From NCBI RefSeq assembly GCF_947500065.1, contig NZ_CANMQT010000004.1, positions 496,001 through 560,000 on the forward strand: a stretch of 64,000 nt of DNA, given 5' to 3'. The notes beneath the pieces were generated by a model. It was given only the letters and a program-made list of their open reading frames with translations, was not told the origin of the DNA and did no database searches. The first letter of the stretch is position 1; every line of letters begins with the position of its first letter. The position numbers and the translations under genes are program-made. Origin of the DNA: an uncultured Aquimarina sp. (GTDB lineage: Bacteria; Bacteroidota; Bacteroidia; Flavobacteriales; Flavobacteriaceae). Positions 17,450 to 27,192 of this stretch are shown piece after piece.

Positions 17450-17482
17450 ATAGAATATTTTTTTAAGCCTTTTTTCGATATA

Positions 17483-20400
17483 TTATTTTAAAGTGATTAC
17501 CAAATCATCTGCTTCGACCATAGTCCCCGATTTTAATACTATTTTTTTAATAATAGCATCTTCATTAGCAGTAATCGTAGTTTCCATTTTCATGGCTTCA
17601 ATAATAAAAAGTGGATCATTCTTTTTTACTTCTTGCCCTGTTTTAACTAATACAGAAGATAATGATCCTTGCAATGGCGCTCCTATCTGTTTTTCATCAG
17701 CTTTATCTGTTTTAACATGAGCTATTTTATCTACTTTGATTGAATTATCCTTAATCTCTACATTTCGAGTCTGTCCATTCACTTTAAAGAATACCGTTAC
17801 CATTCCATCCTCGTGCGGTTCTCCAATTGATATCAACTCAATCAATAGAATCTTACCTTTGTCTAATTCTATGATGATCTCCTCTCCAGGAGTCATTCCA
17901 TAAAAGAAGTTCTTAGTCGGAATATTCATCACATTACCATACTTTAGATGGTGATTGTAGGCTCCTGTAAATACTTTAGGGTATAGTTTATACGAAAGGA
18001 AATCTGTAATATCTAACTCTCTACCCATTCCTTTTTTAAAGACTTTTACAAAATCTTTAAACTCTGTTTCGAAATCTACAGGTTCTAAATGTGCATTTGG
18101 TCTATTGGTAAATGGTTTCTGATCCTTTAACACTGACTTCTGAAGATCTTTTGGAAAACCACCTTCAGGCTGACCTAATTCTCCTTTAAATAAACTTACA
18201 ACAGATTGCGGAAATGAAATAGTTTCTCCTCGCTCTTTTACATCTTCTATAGTAAGATTATTACTTACCAGATATTGTGCCATATCACCTACTACCTTAG
18301 AACTCGGTGTAACCTTTACTATATCTCCAAAAAGGGTATTAACCTCGCCATACATTTTGGTGATTTCATGAAAACGATCTGCCAACCCTAATCCTTGCGC
18401 CTGTGGTTTTAAATTAGAATATTGTCCTCCAGGAATTTCGTGTTGATACACATCTCCTGTTCCTGCCTTAAGGCCAGATTCAAAAACATAATAATACTCA
18501 CGAACAGCTTCCCAATAATTAGAATATTCATTTAGCTTAGTAATGTCCATCGGATTCTCACGTTCATGGAATCTAAGCATTTCCATAATTGCATTAAAGT
18601 TAGGCTGAGCAGTTAATCCTGAAAGTCCTCCAAGTGCAACATCAACTACATCTACTCCAGCCTCAATTGCCTTAAGGTATGTAGCTGATTGTACTGAAGA
18701 AGTATCATGTGTATGTAAATGTATTGGGATATTAATTTCAGATTTTAATGCCGACACCAATTCATAAGCGGCATAGGGCTTCAACAATCCGGCCATATCT
18801 TTAATTCCTAAAATATGGGCTCCTGCATTCTCTATGTCTTTAGCTAACTGTACATAATATGCTAGCGTATATTTAGTTCGTTTCGGATCCAAAATATCCC
18901 CTGTATAACACAATGAACCTTCTGCAAGACCTCCTGTACGAGTTCTAACATGTTCAATACACGGAGCGATTGATTTCATCCAGTTTAATGAATCGAAAAT
19001 TCTAAATACATCTACTCCATTTTCCCAGGATTGTTCCACAAATTTTCCTATCAGGTTATCAGGATACGCTGTATATCCAACTCCATTTGATCCACGAATC
19101 AACATTTGCAGTAACAAATTAGGCATTGCTTTTCTCAAAGCACGAAGACGTTCCCAAGGGTTTTCCTTTAAAAACCTAAGGCATACATCAAAAGTTGCTC
19201 CTCCCCATACTTCCATACTAAATACTTCAGGGTGGTTTTTCGCAAATCCTTCTGCAACTTTCTGCATATCATAGGTACGCATTCTAGTAGCTAATAAGCT
19301 CTGATGTGCGTCGCGCATAGTAGTATCGGTAAAATGAACTTTCTTTTCATTTTTTAACCAAGCAGCAAATTTCTCAGGTCCTAATTCTGTCAATAAGTCT
19401 TTAGTTCCTTTTTTATATCCGTTAGCCCTATCAAATTCAGGAACTGCAGGAGTTACAAAAGTCTTTGTAGGGTCAATGATTTTTACATCTGGATTACCGT
19501 TTACAATAACATCTCCTAAAAATGTTGCTAACTTCGTAGCCCGATTTCGAGATTCTTTTATAACGAATAATGCTTTTGTATCTCTTATAAAATTAACTGT
19601 AACAGCTCCTTTTCTAAAAGTTTCGTGTTTTAAGATATTATCTAAAAATGGCATGTTCGTTTTCACACCACGAATCCTAAATTCAGAAAGTGCTCTTCGC
19701 ATTTTTCTACAAGCTCCATCTAGTGTTCTACTGTTAGCAGAAACTTTTACTAGCATAGAATCAAAAAACGGTGAAATCGTGACGCCTTGATATACACTAC
19801 CTGCATCTAATCGAATTCCGAATCCAGATGCACTTCTATAGGTTGTTATTGTTCCGTAATCAGGCTTAAAATCATTTTCAGGATCCTCGGTTGTAATTCT
19901 ACATTGTAGCGCAAAACCTGTTGTTTTTACCGCTTCCTGATTCTCAATTTTTATTTGCGTATCGGATAGTTTATAACCTCCAGCAATAAATATCTGAGCT
20001 TTTATTAAATCGATACCCGTTATAATTTCAGTCACCGTATGCTCTACTTGTACTCTAGGGTTTACTTCGATAAAATAAATACTATTGTCATCATCCACCA
20101 AAAATTCTACAGTACCAATATTATTGTAATCTACTGCTTTACATATCTTCAAAGCATATTCATACAGATTATCTAAAATACCTTGCTCAACTCCATAAGA
20201 AGGTGCATATTCAATCACTTTTTGATAGCGTCGTTGCACAGAACAATCTCTCTCGAAAAGATGTACCATATTCCCATGGTGATCGGCAACAATCTGTATT
20301 TCAATATGTTTTGGGTTTTCTACAAATTTTTCCAGAAAAACAGTATCATCTCCAAATGCATTTAGGGCTTCTCTTTGAGATTCCGGATATGCTTTTTCTA

Positions 20401-20935
20401 ATTCCTCTACACTTCTAATCACACGCATTCCTCGACCTCCACCACCAGAAGCAGCTTTAAGCATAACAGGGAATCCAATGCGTTTAGCTTCGTTAATCGC
20501 TATTTTTACATCTGTAAGATCTTCTTTATTACTTTGGATAATAGGAATATCATTAGCAATAGCTACTTCTTTTGCCATGATCTTATCCCCTAACGATCGA
20601 AGTACCGATACTTTTGGTCCTATAAAAATAATATCATTTTCTTCACAGCTTTGCGCAAAATCGGCATTTTCTGAAAGGAATCCGTATCCGGGATGTATTG
20701 CATCCACATTATTCTTTTTTGCAACCTTAATGATTGCTTCAATATTTAAATACGGTTTTAAAGGTTCATTATCTGCTCCTATTTGATATGCCTCATCTGC
20801 TTTATAGCGATGTAAAGAATATCTATCTTCATAGGTATAAACTCCTACGGTTTGTAAACCAATCTCTGTACAAGCTCTAAAAATCCTAATAGCTATTTCA
20901 CCTCGATTGGCAACTAAAACCTTCTTAATTTGCAT
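17483..20935 (-). CDS. pyc: Pyruvate carboxylase
   Basis: 1150 residues, the length of single-chain pyruvate carboxylases. Order: biotin carboxylase ATP-grasp domain (KVLVANRGEIAIRIFRAC at the start, glycine-rich SGGGGRGMRV, then FIEVNPRVQVEHTVTE near 300), carboxyltransferase barrel from about 530 (TDTTMRDAHQSLLATRMRT, HLHTHDTSSV with the metal histidines), then a C-terminal biotinyl domain with EAMKM (Lys about 1116). It converts pyruvate, bicarbonate and ATP to oxaloacetate and needs biotinylation, for which a biotin ligase lies at 50 kb. The upstream genes on the same strand encode a TRAP transporter for organic acids, so uptake and carboxylation of pyruvate or a related keto acid may be linked. 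Confidence 0.97.
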   Translation of the reverse strand: MQIKKVLVANRGEIAIRIFRACTEIGLQTVGVYTYEDRYSLHRYKADEAYQIGADNEPLKPYLNIEAIIKVAKKNNVDAIHPGYGFLSENADFAQSCEENDIIFIGPKVSVLRSLGDKIMAKEVAIANDIPIIQSNKEDLTDVKIAINEAKRIGFPVMLKAASGGGGRGMRVIRSVEELEKAYPESQREALNAFGDDTVFLEKFVENPKHIEIQIVADHHGNMVHLFERDCSVQRRYQKVIEYAPSYGVEQGILDNLYEYALKICKAVDYNNIGTVEFLVDDDNSIYFIEVNPRVQVEHTVTEIITGIDLIKAQIFIAGGYKLSDTQIKIENQEAVKTTGFALQCRITTEDPENDFKPDYGTITTYRSASGFGIRLDAGSVYQGVTISPFFDSMLVKVSANSRTLDGACRKMRRALSEFRIRGVKTNMPFLDNILKHETFRKGAVTVNFIRDTKALFVIKESRNRATKLATFLGDVIVNGNPDVKIIDPTKTFVTPAVPEFDRANGYKKGTKDLLTELGPEKFAAWLKNEKKVHFTDTTMRDAHQSLLATRMRTYDMQKVAEGFAKNHPEVFSMEVWGGATFDVCLRFLKENPWERLRALRKAMPNLLLQMLIRGSNGVGYTAYPDNLIGKFVEQSWENGVDVFRIFDSLNWMKSIAPCIEHVRTRTGGLAEGSLCYTGDILDPKRTKYTLAYYVQLAKDIENAGAHILGIKDMAGLLKPYAAYELVSALKSEINIPIHLHTHDTSSVQSATYLKAIEAGVDVVDVALGGLSGLTAQPNFNAIMEMLRFHERENPMDITKLNEYSNYWEAVREYYYVFESGLKAGTGDVYQHEIPGGQYSNLKPQAQGLGLADRFHEITKMYGEVNTLFGDIVKVTPSSKVVGDMAQYLVSNNLTIEDVKERGETISFPQSVVSLFKGELGQPEGGFPKDLQKSVLKDQKPFTNRPNAHLEPVDFETEFKDFVKVFKKGMGRELDITDFLSYKLYPKVFTGAYNHHLKYGNVMNIPTKNFFYGMTPGEEIIIELDKGKILLIELISIGEPHEDGMVTVFFKVNGQTRNVEIKDNSIKVDKIAHVKTDKADEKQIGAPLQGSLSSVLVKTGQEVKKNDPLFIIEAMKMETTITANEDAIIKKIVLKSGTMVEADDLVITLK

Positions 20936-21131
20936 GATAATAATTTTGTGTTTAAATAATATTTAGCGAACATTCGCTGCGAAGATATTGATTAGAAAGA
21001 ATACTTCCAATACATTTTAGCCAGAATAAATTAAATAATTAAATTTTATGTTAATAATTAACCAATTCTCTTTATATGTTATCTAAACATTTAAAAGTTA
21101 CAATTAAAAAGAAAAGTGTCAGTCTAATAGC

Positions 21132-22274
21132 TTATTTCTGAATCTTATTATAGTATGCTTTCTCGGTTACTTCGGACCATTTAGATATTCTGTTTTGAAA
21201 ATTAGAATAACTCTCATACACTTCTTTGGACAGTGGATCATCACCTATCATTTCTTGTATAGCTTCATCGGTAAACCCTCTTAACGCATCAAGGGTTTCT
21301 TTAGAAAACTCTCTAATTTCTACTCCTTCCTCATTCACTAACTTATCTAGATAAATACCATTCTGCTTATCAAACTCAGATAACACCCATACTTGAGCAC
21401 GCTTAGAGGCCGCTTGTAAAACAGCCTGTAGATGTGGCGGTAAGCCATCATGAAGATTTTTATTTATAAAAAACTCTAATTGAGATCCGGTTTCATGCCA
21501 ACCTGGAGTATAGTAATATTTCGAAATTTTATGGAATCCCATTTTATAATCATGATATGGACCAATCCATTCTGTCGCATCAATAACTCCACGTTCTAAA
21601 CTTGTATAAATTTCACTACCTGCGACCAGAACTGCAGCTCCACCTGCTTTTTCTAATACTTTACCACCAATTCCTGGTAAACGCATTTTTAGCCCTTTGA
21701 AATCTTCTATCGAATTAATCTCGCGATTAAACCATCCTCCCATTTGTACTCCAGTATTCCCTCCCATGTAGGGTACCAAATTAAATTTAGCGTAGGTCTT
21801 TTTCCAAAGCTCATATCCACCTCCAACTTCTAACCAAGAGGTAATTTGCTGACTATTCATCCCGAAAGGAACTGCCGCAAAGAACTGTGCTGCGGGGGTT
21901 TTACCAGCCCAATAATACGCTGCTCCACAACCCATCTCGATCGTTCCCTGAGAAACTGCATCAAAAGCTTCTAAAGGTGGCACTAATTCTCCTCCTCCAT
22001 ATACTTTGATTTTAATCTGACCATTAGAAAGTTCATCTACCCATTCAGCGTATTTCTCAGCTACTTCTCCCACTACCGGAAAGCCTGGTGGCCAAGTAGT
22101 AGTCATTTTCCAATGAAATACTTTGTTTGGCTTTGTTACGTCATAAGATGCAGGATTATTCATACTAGCCGGAGGCTCTCCTAAACAGGATAAAAAAAAT
22201 GAACTGATTAATACCAATATAAATAACCTTTTTAAATTATATGTCTGGAATAATTGTATTAAAATAGAATTCAT
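21132..22274 (-). CDS. TRAP transporter substrate-binding protein, DctP family (TakP/2-oxoacid type)
   Basis: 380 residues, exported as a lipoprotein (LFILVLISSFFLSC with the lipobox Cys near residue 30). FHWKMTTTWPPGFP, YGGGELVPPLEAFDAVSQG, LERGVIDATEWIGPYHDYKMGFHK and YYYTPGWHETG match the COG4663 branch, whose studied member TakP binds 2-oxoacids such as pyruvate through a metal ion. The Arg in FKGLKMRLPG is the usual carboxylate-binding residue of DctP proteins. The permease genes lie upstream on the same strand but are separated by a 330-bp gene on the other strand. Ligand is inferred from the family and from pyc next door. Confidence 0.85.
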   Translation of the reverse strand: MNSILIQLFQTYNLKRLFILVLISSFFLSCLGEPPASMNNPASYDVTKPNKVFHWKMTTTWPPGFPVVGEVAEKYAEWVDELSNGQIKIKVYGGGELVPPLEAFDAVSQGTIEMGCGAAYYWAGKTPAAQFFAAVPFGMNSQQITSWLEVGGGYELWKKTYAKFNLVPYMGGNTGVQMGGWFNREINSIEDFKGLKMRLPGIGGKVLEKAGGAAVLVAGSEIYTSLERGVIDATEWIGPYHDYKMGFHKISKYYYTPGWHETGSQLEFFINKNLHDGLPPHLQAVLQAASKRAQVWVLSEFDKQNGIYLDKLVNEEGVEIREFSKETLDALRGFTDEAIQEMIGDDPLSKEVYESYSNFQNRISKWSEVTEKAYYNKIQK

Positions 22275-22480
22275 TTTTTAATTTTTATTAGGCTTTCAAT
22301 TTATAATTATTCCTAATTAAATGCTATTTCTTATGATAAAAATTCTCAAGTAACAAGAATTCTCTATGTAATAATGCTTCTTTATTTTCAATAAAAAATC
22401 ATCTCGATTCTAATAAAAGAAATACAAAAAAACTCCCTTCAATTTTATATTAATTTTAATATTTAGAAACTCGATAGGGA

Positions 22481-22810
22481 ATGAAGTTTGATTATCAAAC
22501 AATGACCCTTATTAAGCCTAAAATTAATAACATAGAATATATTAATGATACACTCCCTAATTCAAAATATGAAATGTCATTATTCAAAAAAAATCATAGA
22601 ACTTTGTTAATGAAAAAGGATGATTTATATGAAACCATTATTTCAAAACTCCCTATTCAAAATCGAAAAAACTATTGTGAATCTTTAATCTTCAGGACGC
22701 AACAAGATTTAACAAATCCCGAATGTCAAATACAAAAAAAAGAATTAAAAAAACTCTTAAAAGCAGCGGAGATAGAATTAAAAAACTTAGATAATATTTT
22801 AAACCATTAA
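22481..22810 (+). CDS. Small charged protein of unknown function
   Basis: 109 residues, lysine- and asparagine-rich, without signal peptide or membrane segment. The C-terminal half (CQIQKKELKKLLKAAEIELKNLDNIL) is predicted helical and coiled-coil-like. I recognise no family. It sits on the opposite strand within the TRAP transporter cluster, between the binding protein and the large permease genes, which is an unusual place. A 14-bp inverted repeat follows it and overlaps the end of the permease gene. Confidence 0.5.
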   Translation: MKFDYQTMTLIKPKINNIEYINDTLPNSKYEMSLFKKNHRTLLMKKDDLYETIISKLPIQNRKNYCESLIFRTQQDLTNPECQIQKKELKKLLKAAEIELKNLDNILNH

Positions 22811-22835
22811 CCTAAGAAGCATAACAGCAAAACTT

Positions 22836-22897
22836 ATTCGAAATAGAATTCAAAAATATGCTCTAGTTTATGAAAGTATTTTTATTCTATTTCGAAT
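22836..22897. repeat. 14-bp inverted repeat at convergent gene ends
   Basis: ATTCGAAATAGAAT (22836-22849) and its exact complement ATTCTATTTCGAAT (22884-22897) enclose 34 bases. The right arm includes the last codons of dctM. The position between convergent genes suggests a two-way transcription end. Confidence 0.5.
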
Positions 22898-24233
22898 TAA
22901 AAATAATCTCTGGAAAAAATATTACCAAACCAACAATGAGTAGCTGAATAATAATAAAAGGAATAATTCCTCGATATATCTGGCTGGTTTTGACCGTTTC
23001 TGGTGCTACACCTTTTAGATAGAACAATGCAAATCCAAATGGTGGTGTTAGAAATGAAGTTTGCAGATTTAACGCCATCAAAATCCCAACCCAAAGCATA
23101 TTCATATCAAAAGCATTAAAAATCGGAGTCACCACAGGAACTATTATAAATACAATCTCTATAAAATCAATAAAAAAGCCTGCAATAAAAATAACTACCA
23201 TCACTAATAACAAAAACATCATAGGAGTAAGTTGAGAAGACATAATCAATTCCTGAAGATATCGATCTCCTCCTAGTGTTCTAAAAACTAGTGTAAACGT
23301 TGTCGCTCCTAATAATATAAAAAATACCATTGACGTTAATCTTGTGGTTTCTTGTGCAACTTCTTTTAATATTTTAAATGAAAACTTTTTCTGTACAATG
23401 GTTAGAATAGTAGCTCCCAATGCTCCTATAGCAGAAGCTTCTGTAGGAGAAGCCACTCCCGTAAAAATCGAACCTAACACAACAACTATCAGTAAAACAG
23501 GTAACAGCAGCACTTTAAGCACCTTAGATACAAAATTATGCTCTCTAAATGCTGCAATTTCTTCTGCAGGAATACTTGGCGCATCTTTTTTATGAATTGA
23601 TGACTTTATTAATATATACACTATATATAATCCAACTAAAATTAATCCAGGAAGTAAAGCAGCAGAGAACAATGTTCCTACATCTACCGATGCCGCTCCT
23701 CTTGAGGAACTATTGATTGTATCTGCCAATAACACCAAAACAATAGAAGGCGGAATAATCTGTCCTAAGGTTCCTGAAGATGCAATCACTCCTACTGCGA
23801 GTTCTGTTTTATACCCTCTTTTTAGCATCGTTGGTAAACTAATTAATCCCATGGTTACAACAGTAGCTCCTACTATTCCGGTTGAAGCAGCTAACAAAGC
23901 TCCTACTATTACCACAGAAATCGCTAAACCACCTCGGACTCGTCCAAACATCATCGCCATAGTTTCTAATAAACTTTGTGCTAGCCCTGATTTCTCTAGC
24001 ATAATTCCCATGAAAATAAACAAAGGTACTGCCATCAAAACATAATTATTAACCACTCCCATAATCCGAGAAGGCAATAAATAAAAAGTAGACATAGTAA
24101 AATACTCTGGAGCGAAAATCGAGACACCAAAAGCAAAAGCAACGGAAATACCTCCTAGCGTAAAAGCTACTGGGTATCCCTTCAGGATTAAAATAAAGAT
24201 AATTACAAATAAGATGATTGCTAAAAACTCCAT
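22887..24233 (-). CDS. dctM: TRAP transporter large permease subunit, DctM family
   Basis: 448 residues with twelve or so membrane helices. The PSRIMGVVNNYVLMAVPLFIFMG stretch, GATVVTMGLISLPTML, ASSGTLGQIIPPSIVLVLLAD and the closing FLTPPFGFALFYLKG are typical of the DctM sodium-symport subunit, which forms an elevator transporter with DctQ and receives solute from DctP. The start codon overlaps the dctQ stop by one base (TAATG), so translation is coupled. Together with the 2-oxoacid-type binding protein it should import an organic acid using the sodium gradient. Confidence 0.92.
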   Translation of the reverse strand: MEFLAIILFVIIFILILKGYPVAFTLGGISVAFAFGVSIFAPEYFTMSTFYLLPSRIMGVVNNYVLMAVPLFIFMGIMLEKSGLAQSLLETMAMMFGRVRGGLAISVVIVGALLAASTGIVGATVVTMGLISLPTMLKRGYKTELAVGVIASSGTLGQIIPPSIVLVLLADTINSSSRGAASVDVGTLFSAALLPGLILVGLYIVYILIKSSIHKKDAPSIPAEEIAAFREHNFVSKVLKVLLLPVLLIVVVLGSIFTGVASPTEASAIGALGATILTIVQKKFSFKILKEVAQETTRLTSMVFFILLGATTFTLVFRTLGGDRYLQELIMSSQLTPMMFLLLVMVVIFIAGFFIDFIEIVFIIVPVVTPIFNAFDMNMLWVGILMALNLQTSFLTPPFGFALFYLKGVAPETVKTSQIYRGIIPFIIIQLLIVGLVIFFPEIIFNSK

Positions 24234-24736
24234 TAATTATCTCTATTAAAAATGATTTGAATTGATTTTAGCATCTGAGAAATTCCTTGTAGCAGTAAAA
24301 ACACGAAACCTAAAGTGATGCAAAACTTAAGCACATATAATGCAGGCAATCCACCTGCTTGTGGAGAAGATTCTCTTATCATAAATGATGACATCCCATA
24401 ATACCAGGAAGAAACAATTACTACATAACACCAAGGTATTAATAAAAAGGCGCCTCCTAAAAGGTCAATCCAAGCCTTGCCTTTTTCAGACAATTTCGTA
24501 TAAAAAACATCTACTCTAACATGTTTCCCATATTTAAAAGTATATCCTGAGCCTACGAGAAATAAAATTCCAAATAAATAGATCTCTGTCTCGATCATCC
24601 AAATAAATGTAAATTGAAAGACATATCGAATGATGACGTCTAATCCAATAACAATTGCCAAAAGAACAGCAACCCAACTTACCAGAGTTCCCATTTTTTC
24701 ACCAATCCAATCGAGAAAATCAATGGTTTTTTGCAT
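24233..24736 (-). CDS. dctQ: TRAP transporter small permease subunit, DctQ family
   Basis: 167 residues with four membrane helices; the second helix region has the common WMIETEIYLFGILFLVGSGYTFKYGKHVRVDVFY pattern (acidic ExE and HVRVDVF). DctQ wraps the large subunit in the membrane and is needed for TRAP uptake. It is the first gene of the transporter unit, directly followed by dctM. No clear promoter is visible in the 114 bp separating it from yaaA. Confidence 0.9.
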   Translation of the reverse strand: MQKTIDFLDWIGEKMGTLVSWVAVLLAIVIGLDVIIRYVFQFTFIWMIETEIYLFGILFLVGSGYTFKYGKHVRVDVFYTKLSEKGKAWIDLLGGAFLLIPWCYVVIVSSWYYGMSSFMIRESSPQAGGLPALYVLKFCITLGFVFLLLQGISQMLKSIQIIFNRDN

Positions 24737-24850
24737 CTAATGATTTATATAAAGAATATAAACGCTGAAGATACTAAAATTAGACACATATAGAAATTGA
24801 ATGCCTCATTAGTGTTACCAAGAAAAAGATATTAATTTATAACCTAAAAT

Positions 24851-25612
24851 TTATCTTACAAAAACCAGTTCATTTGGTTTAACAGTATGTTCTTCACTAA
24901 AACTATAGCCTTCATAATTAAACCCTTTTAAGTCTTCTATTGTTTCTGCTTCGGTATCAATAATATAACGCACCATCATGCCCCTAGCTTTTTTAGCAAA
25001 GAAGCTAATCATCTTTAATTTGTCTCCTTTCCAATCTTTAAATTGTGGAGTAATGATCGGAACTTTTAATGCCTTTTTATCAATTACGCTGAAGTATTCA
25101 TTACTTGCCAGGTTTACAAACAACTCATCATCTTGGAGTTCTTCATTTAACTGTTCAGTTACCTGCTTTTTCCAAAACTCATATAAATTATTCTTACGTC
25201 CCACTTTAAGTTTGGTTCCCATTTCTAACCGATAAGGCTGCATTAAATCTAATGGTTTTAAAATTCCATATAAACCAGAAAGTATCCTTAGTTGATCTTG
25301 AAGCAAATCCAGCTTATCTTCTGGGATGGTATAGCTATCCAATCCAATATACACATCTCCTTTAAAAGCATACACTGCAGGTCTTGCATTCTCATTAGTA
25401 AATGGAAGATGCCAATCCTGATTACGTTGCCAATTTAACTGTGCAAGATTATCACTAATACTCATTAAATCAGACAATTTCTTAGGAGTCTTCTTCTGAA
25501 GTACAGCATTTAGCTTTTCTGCTTCCGCTAAAAAAGACGCCTCTGTATATTTTTTTGTCGGTAACGCCGTTTCAAAATCTAATGATTTGGCTGGAGATAT
25601 TACAATTTTCAT
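24851..25612 (-). CDS. yaaA: Peroxide stress protein YaaA (UPF0246/DUF328)
   Basis: 253 residues matching the family over full length: [14 protein letters not shown] at the start, [68 protein letters not shown] and [17 protein letters not shown]. In E. coli YaaA limits free intracellular iron and DNA damage under hydrogen peroxide and is OxyR-controlled; it binds DNA. The gene is monocistronic and is preceded by a TAnnTTTG element about 20 bp upstream of the ATG. Confidence 0.95.
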   Translation of the reverse strand: MKIVISPAKSLDFETALPTKKYTEASFLAEAEKLNAVLQKKTPKKLSDLMSISDNLAQLNWQRNQDWHLPFTNENARPAVYAFKGDVYIGLDSYTIPEDKLDLLQDQLRILSGLYGILKPLDLMQPYRLEMGTKLKVGRKNNLYEFWKKQVTEQLNEELQDDELFVNLASNEYFSVIDKKALKVPIITPQFKDWKGDKLKMISFFAKKARGMMVRYIIDTEAETIEDLKGFNYEGYSFSEEHTVKPNELVFVR

Positions 25613-25632
25613 TCAGGTAACTTTTATTTTCT

Positions 25633-25640
25633 CAAAAATA
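25633..25640 (-). promoter_or_regulatory. Candidate -7 promoter element of yaaA
   Basis: The minus strand reads TATTTTTG (TAnnTTTG), 20 bp upstream of the yaaA ATG. No -33 TTG box is at the preferred spacing. Confidence 0.5.
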
Positions 25641-25731
25641 CAATAGTGTTCTGATAAATAAAATCAACTAACGTAATTCTTGTCTATTCGGGTATCGAAA
25701 TGTTCTATATGATAAAACGTTTTAAGTAATA

Positions 25732-26727
25732 TTATGATATATAGCGCTCTTTTTTAAACCAATCAATGGTTTTTTGAATCGTTTCATCTAAAGAAACTTT
25801 TGGTTCATATCCAAGTTCTCTTTTTGTTTTTTCTCCATTAAGAAATTGTCCAGCGGACATTACTGCAATGGCAGTATCGTTAAGCAAAGGAAGCTCACCT
25901 CCAAACACTTTATATTTTGTCATTTTAATCTTGGATACCATTTTCGCAAGTTGTAAAGAAACTTTTTTTGGCATTTTTGAAAGTTTAGCGGTTTGAACTA
26001 TTTTCTTAACTAAACCTTCCATCGATATATTTTCGCCTGTGATTAAATACCGCTCTCCTATTTTCCCATTCAGACAAGCTAACAATAGGCCTCTTGCCGC
26101 ATCGCCCGCATACACTACATTTCTATTACCATCTACATATCCAGGTAATGTTTGATTTACTGTGTTTGTTATTAAACGCCCTGTTGATGGACCATAATCA
26201 AACTCACCAAAAGTCATAGAAGGTATACCTATTACAATAGGAGTACCTAATTCTGCAGCTTCTCTGGCTATTTTATCCATTATCCATTTAACCTGAACAT
26301 ATGCTGATTTATTTTGCGGACTTTCAATATATATTGACTCTTCACTACCTATTCCATCTAGAGATTGCGGGATTGCAATTGCGCCTCCTAAATACAACCC
26401 TTTTTTTACATTGCTTTCGTTAATTGCATTAACGAAATTATACATTTGATTCTCTGCTGTATTAATTTCAACTTTAAGTGGCTTTGGCTTCGTTGGATAA
26501 TACCCTCCACAATTCAAAATATAATCTAATCCATCAAATGACTTTTTTAGACTATCACCATCATTTAAATCTGTGACCCGACTTTCAAAACTTAAATCCT
26601 TAATAATGGAAAGATTGGAGGTTTCTCTATGTAATACAACTAGCTGGTTTTCTGTATTATCAGTAATAGCTTTTGCGACGTGATGACCAATCATTCCTGT
26701 AGCTCCAATAACTCCTATCTTACTCAT
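25732..26727 (-). CDS. NAD-dependent epimerase/dehydratase family protein (extended SDR)
   Basis: 331 residues with the dinucleotide motif IGVIGATGMIGHHVAKAI, GLDYILNCGGYYP, a catalytic SAYVQVK (YxxxK intact) and VYAGDAARGLLLACLNG, ending in ELGYEPKVSLDETIQKTIDWFKKE as in sugar epimerases and dihydroflavonol reductases. It reduces or isomerises a small substrate that cannot be named. Unlike the SDR protein at 5 kb, its active site is complete. It stands alone between yaaA and a cold-shock gene, which argues for a house-cleaning reductase rather than a pathway enzyme. Confidence 0.82.
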   Translation of the reverse strand: MSKIGVIGATGMIGHHVAKAITDNTENQLVVLHRETSNLSIIKDLSFESRVTDLNDGDSLKKSFDGLDYILNCGGYYPTKPKPLKVEINTAENQMYNFVNAINESNVKKGLYLGGAIAIPQSLDGIGSEESIYIESPQNKSAYVQVKWIMDKIAREAAELGTPIVIGIPSMTFGEFDYGPSTGRLITNTVNQTLPGYVDGNRNVVYAGDAARGLLLACLNGKIGERYLITGENISMEGLVKKIVQTAKLSKMPKKVSLQLAKMVSKIKMTKYKVFGGELPLLNDTAIAVMSAGQFLNGEKTKRELGYEPKVSLDETIQKTIDWFKKERYIS

Positions 26728-26826
26728 TTATATTGGTTTTATTTAAAATTAATTCTACCTATAATTAACAACACTAACCAAATTAATAGTTCTTAATATT
26801 TGATTAAAATTCAAAGAAAACAAAAA

Positions 26827-26850
26827 AAGCCTGTCCAAAAGGACAGGCTT
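26827..26850 (-). terminator. Intrinsic terminator of the cold-shock gene
   Basis: A perfect 10-bp stem AAGCCTGTCC / GGACAGGCTT with a four-base loop, followed on the minus strand by a run of seven T. It begins 27 bp after the csp stop codon. Confidence 0.9.
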
Positions 26851-26876
26851 ATGTTTTAAAAAAGTCAATATGTATA

Positions 26877-27068
26877 TTATAATACTTTCACGTTTACCGC
26901 GTTCATTCCTTTTTTACCTTCTTGTAAATCAAACTCTACTTCGTCACCTTCACGAACTTCGTCGATTAAGCCTGAAATGTGTACGAAATGGTCTTTGTTT
27001 GATCCTTCTTCTGTGATGAATCCAAATCCTTTGGAGTCATTAAAAAATTTTACTGTTCCTTTGTTCAT
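26877..27068 (-). CDS. Cold-shock domain protein (CspA family)
   Basis: 63 residues, a single cold-shock domain. It has both RNA-binding motifs, KGFGFI (RNP1) and HFVHIS (RNP2), within GTVKFFNDSKGFGFI. Such proteins melt RNA structure and help translation in the cold or on growth changes. It ends KKGMNAVNVKVL, typical of Bacteroidota members. It is monocistronic with its own strong terminator. The minus strand has TATCTTCG at 27086-27093, close to the TAnnTTTG consensus, 18 bp before the ATG, so the leader appears short rather than the long thermosensing leader of E. coli cspA. Confidence 0.95.
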   Translation of the reverse strand: MNKGTVKFFNDSKGFGFITEEGSNKDHFVHISGLIDEVREGDEVEFDLQEGKKGMNAVNVKVL

Positions 27069-27192
27069 TATAAATAATTAAAGCGCGAAGATAATATTAT
27101 TTCCTGAGCATTCCTTGTTTATTTCAAAATAAAGTATTTAGTAACATTTATTTAATATTGAAATCCAGTAATCATAATAGAAATTTTATCTG

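Noticed and set aside
26827..26850. Hairpin as a cold-responsive RNA thermometer of csp
   Set aside because: It lies after the stop codon with a T run, so it is a terminator rather than a leader structure.
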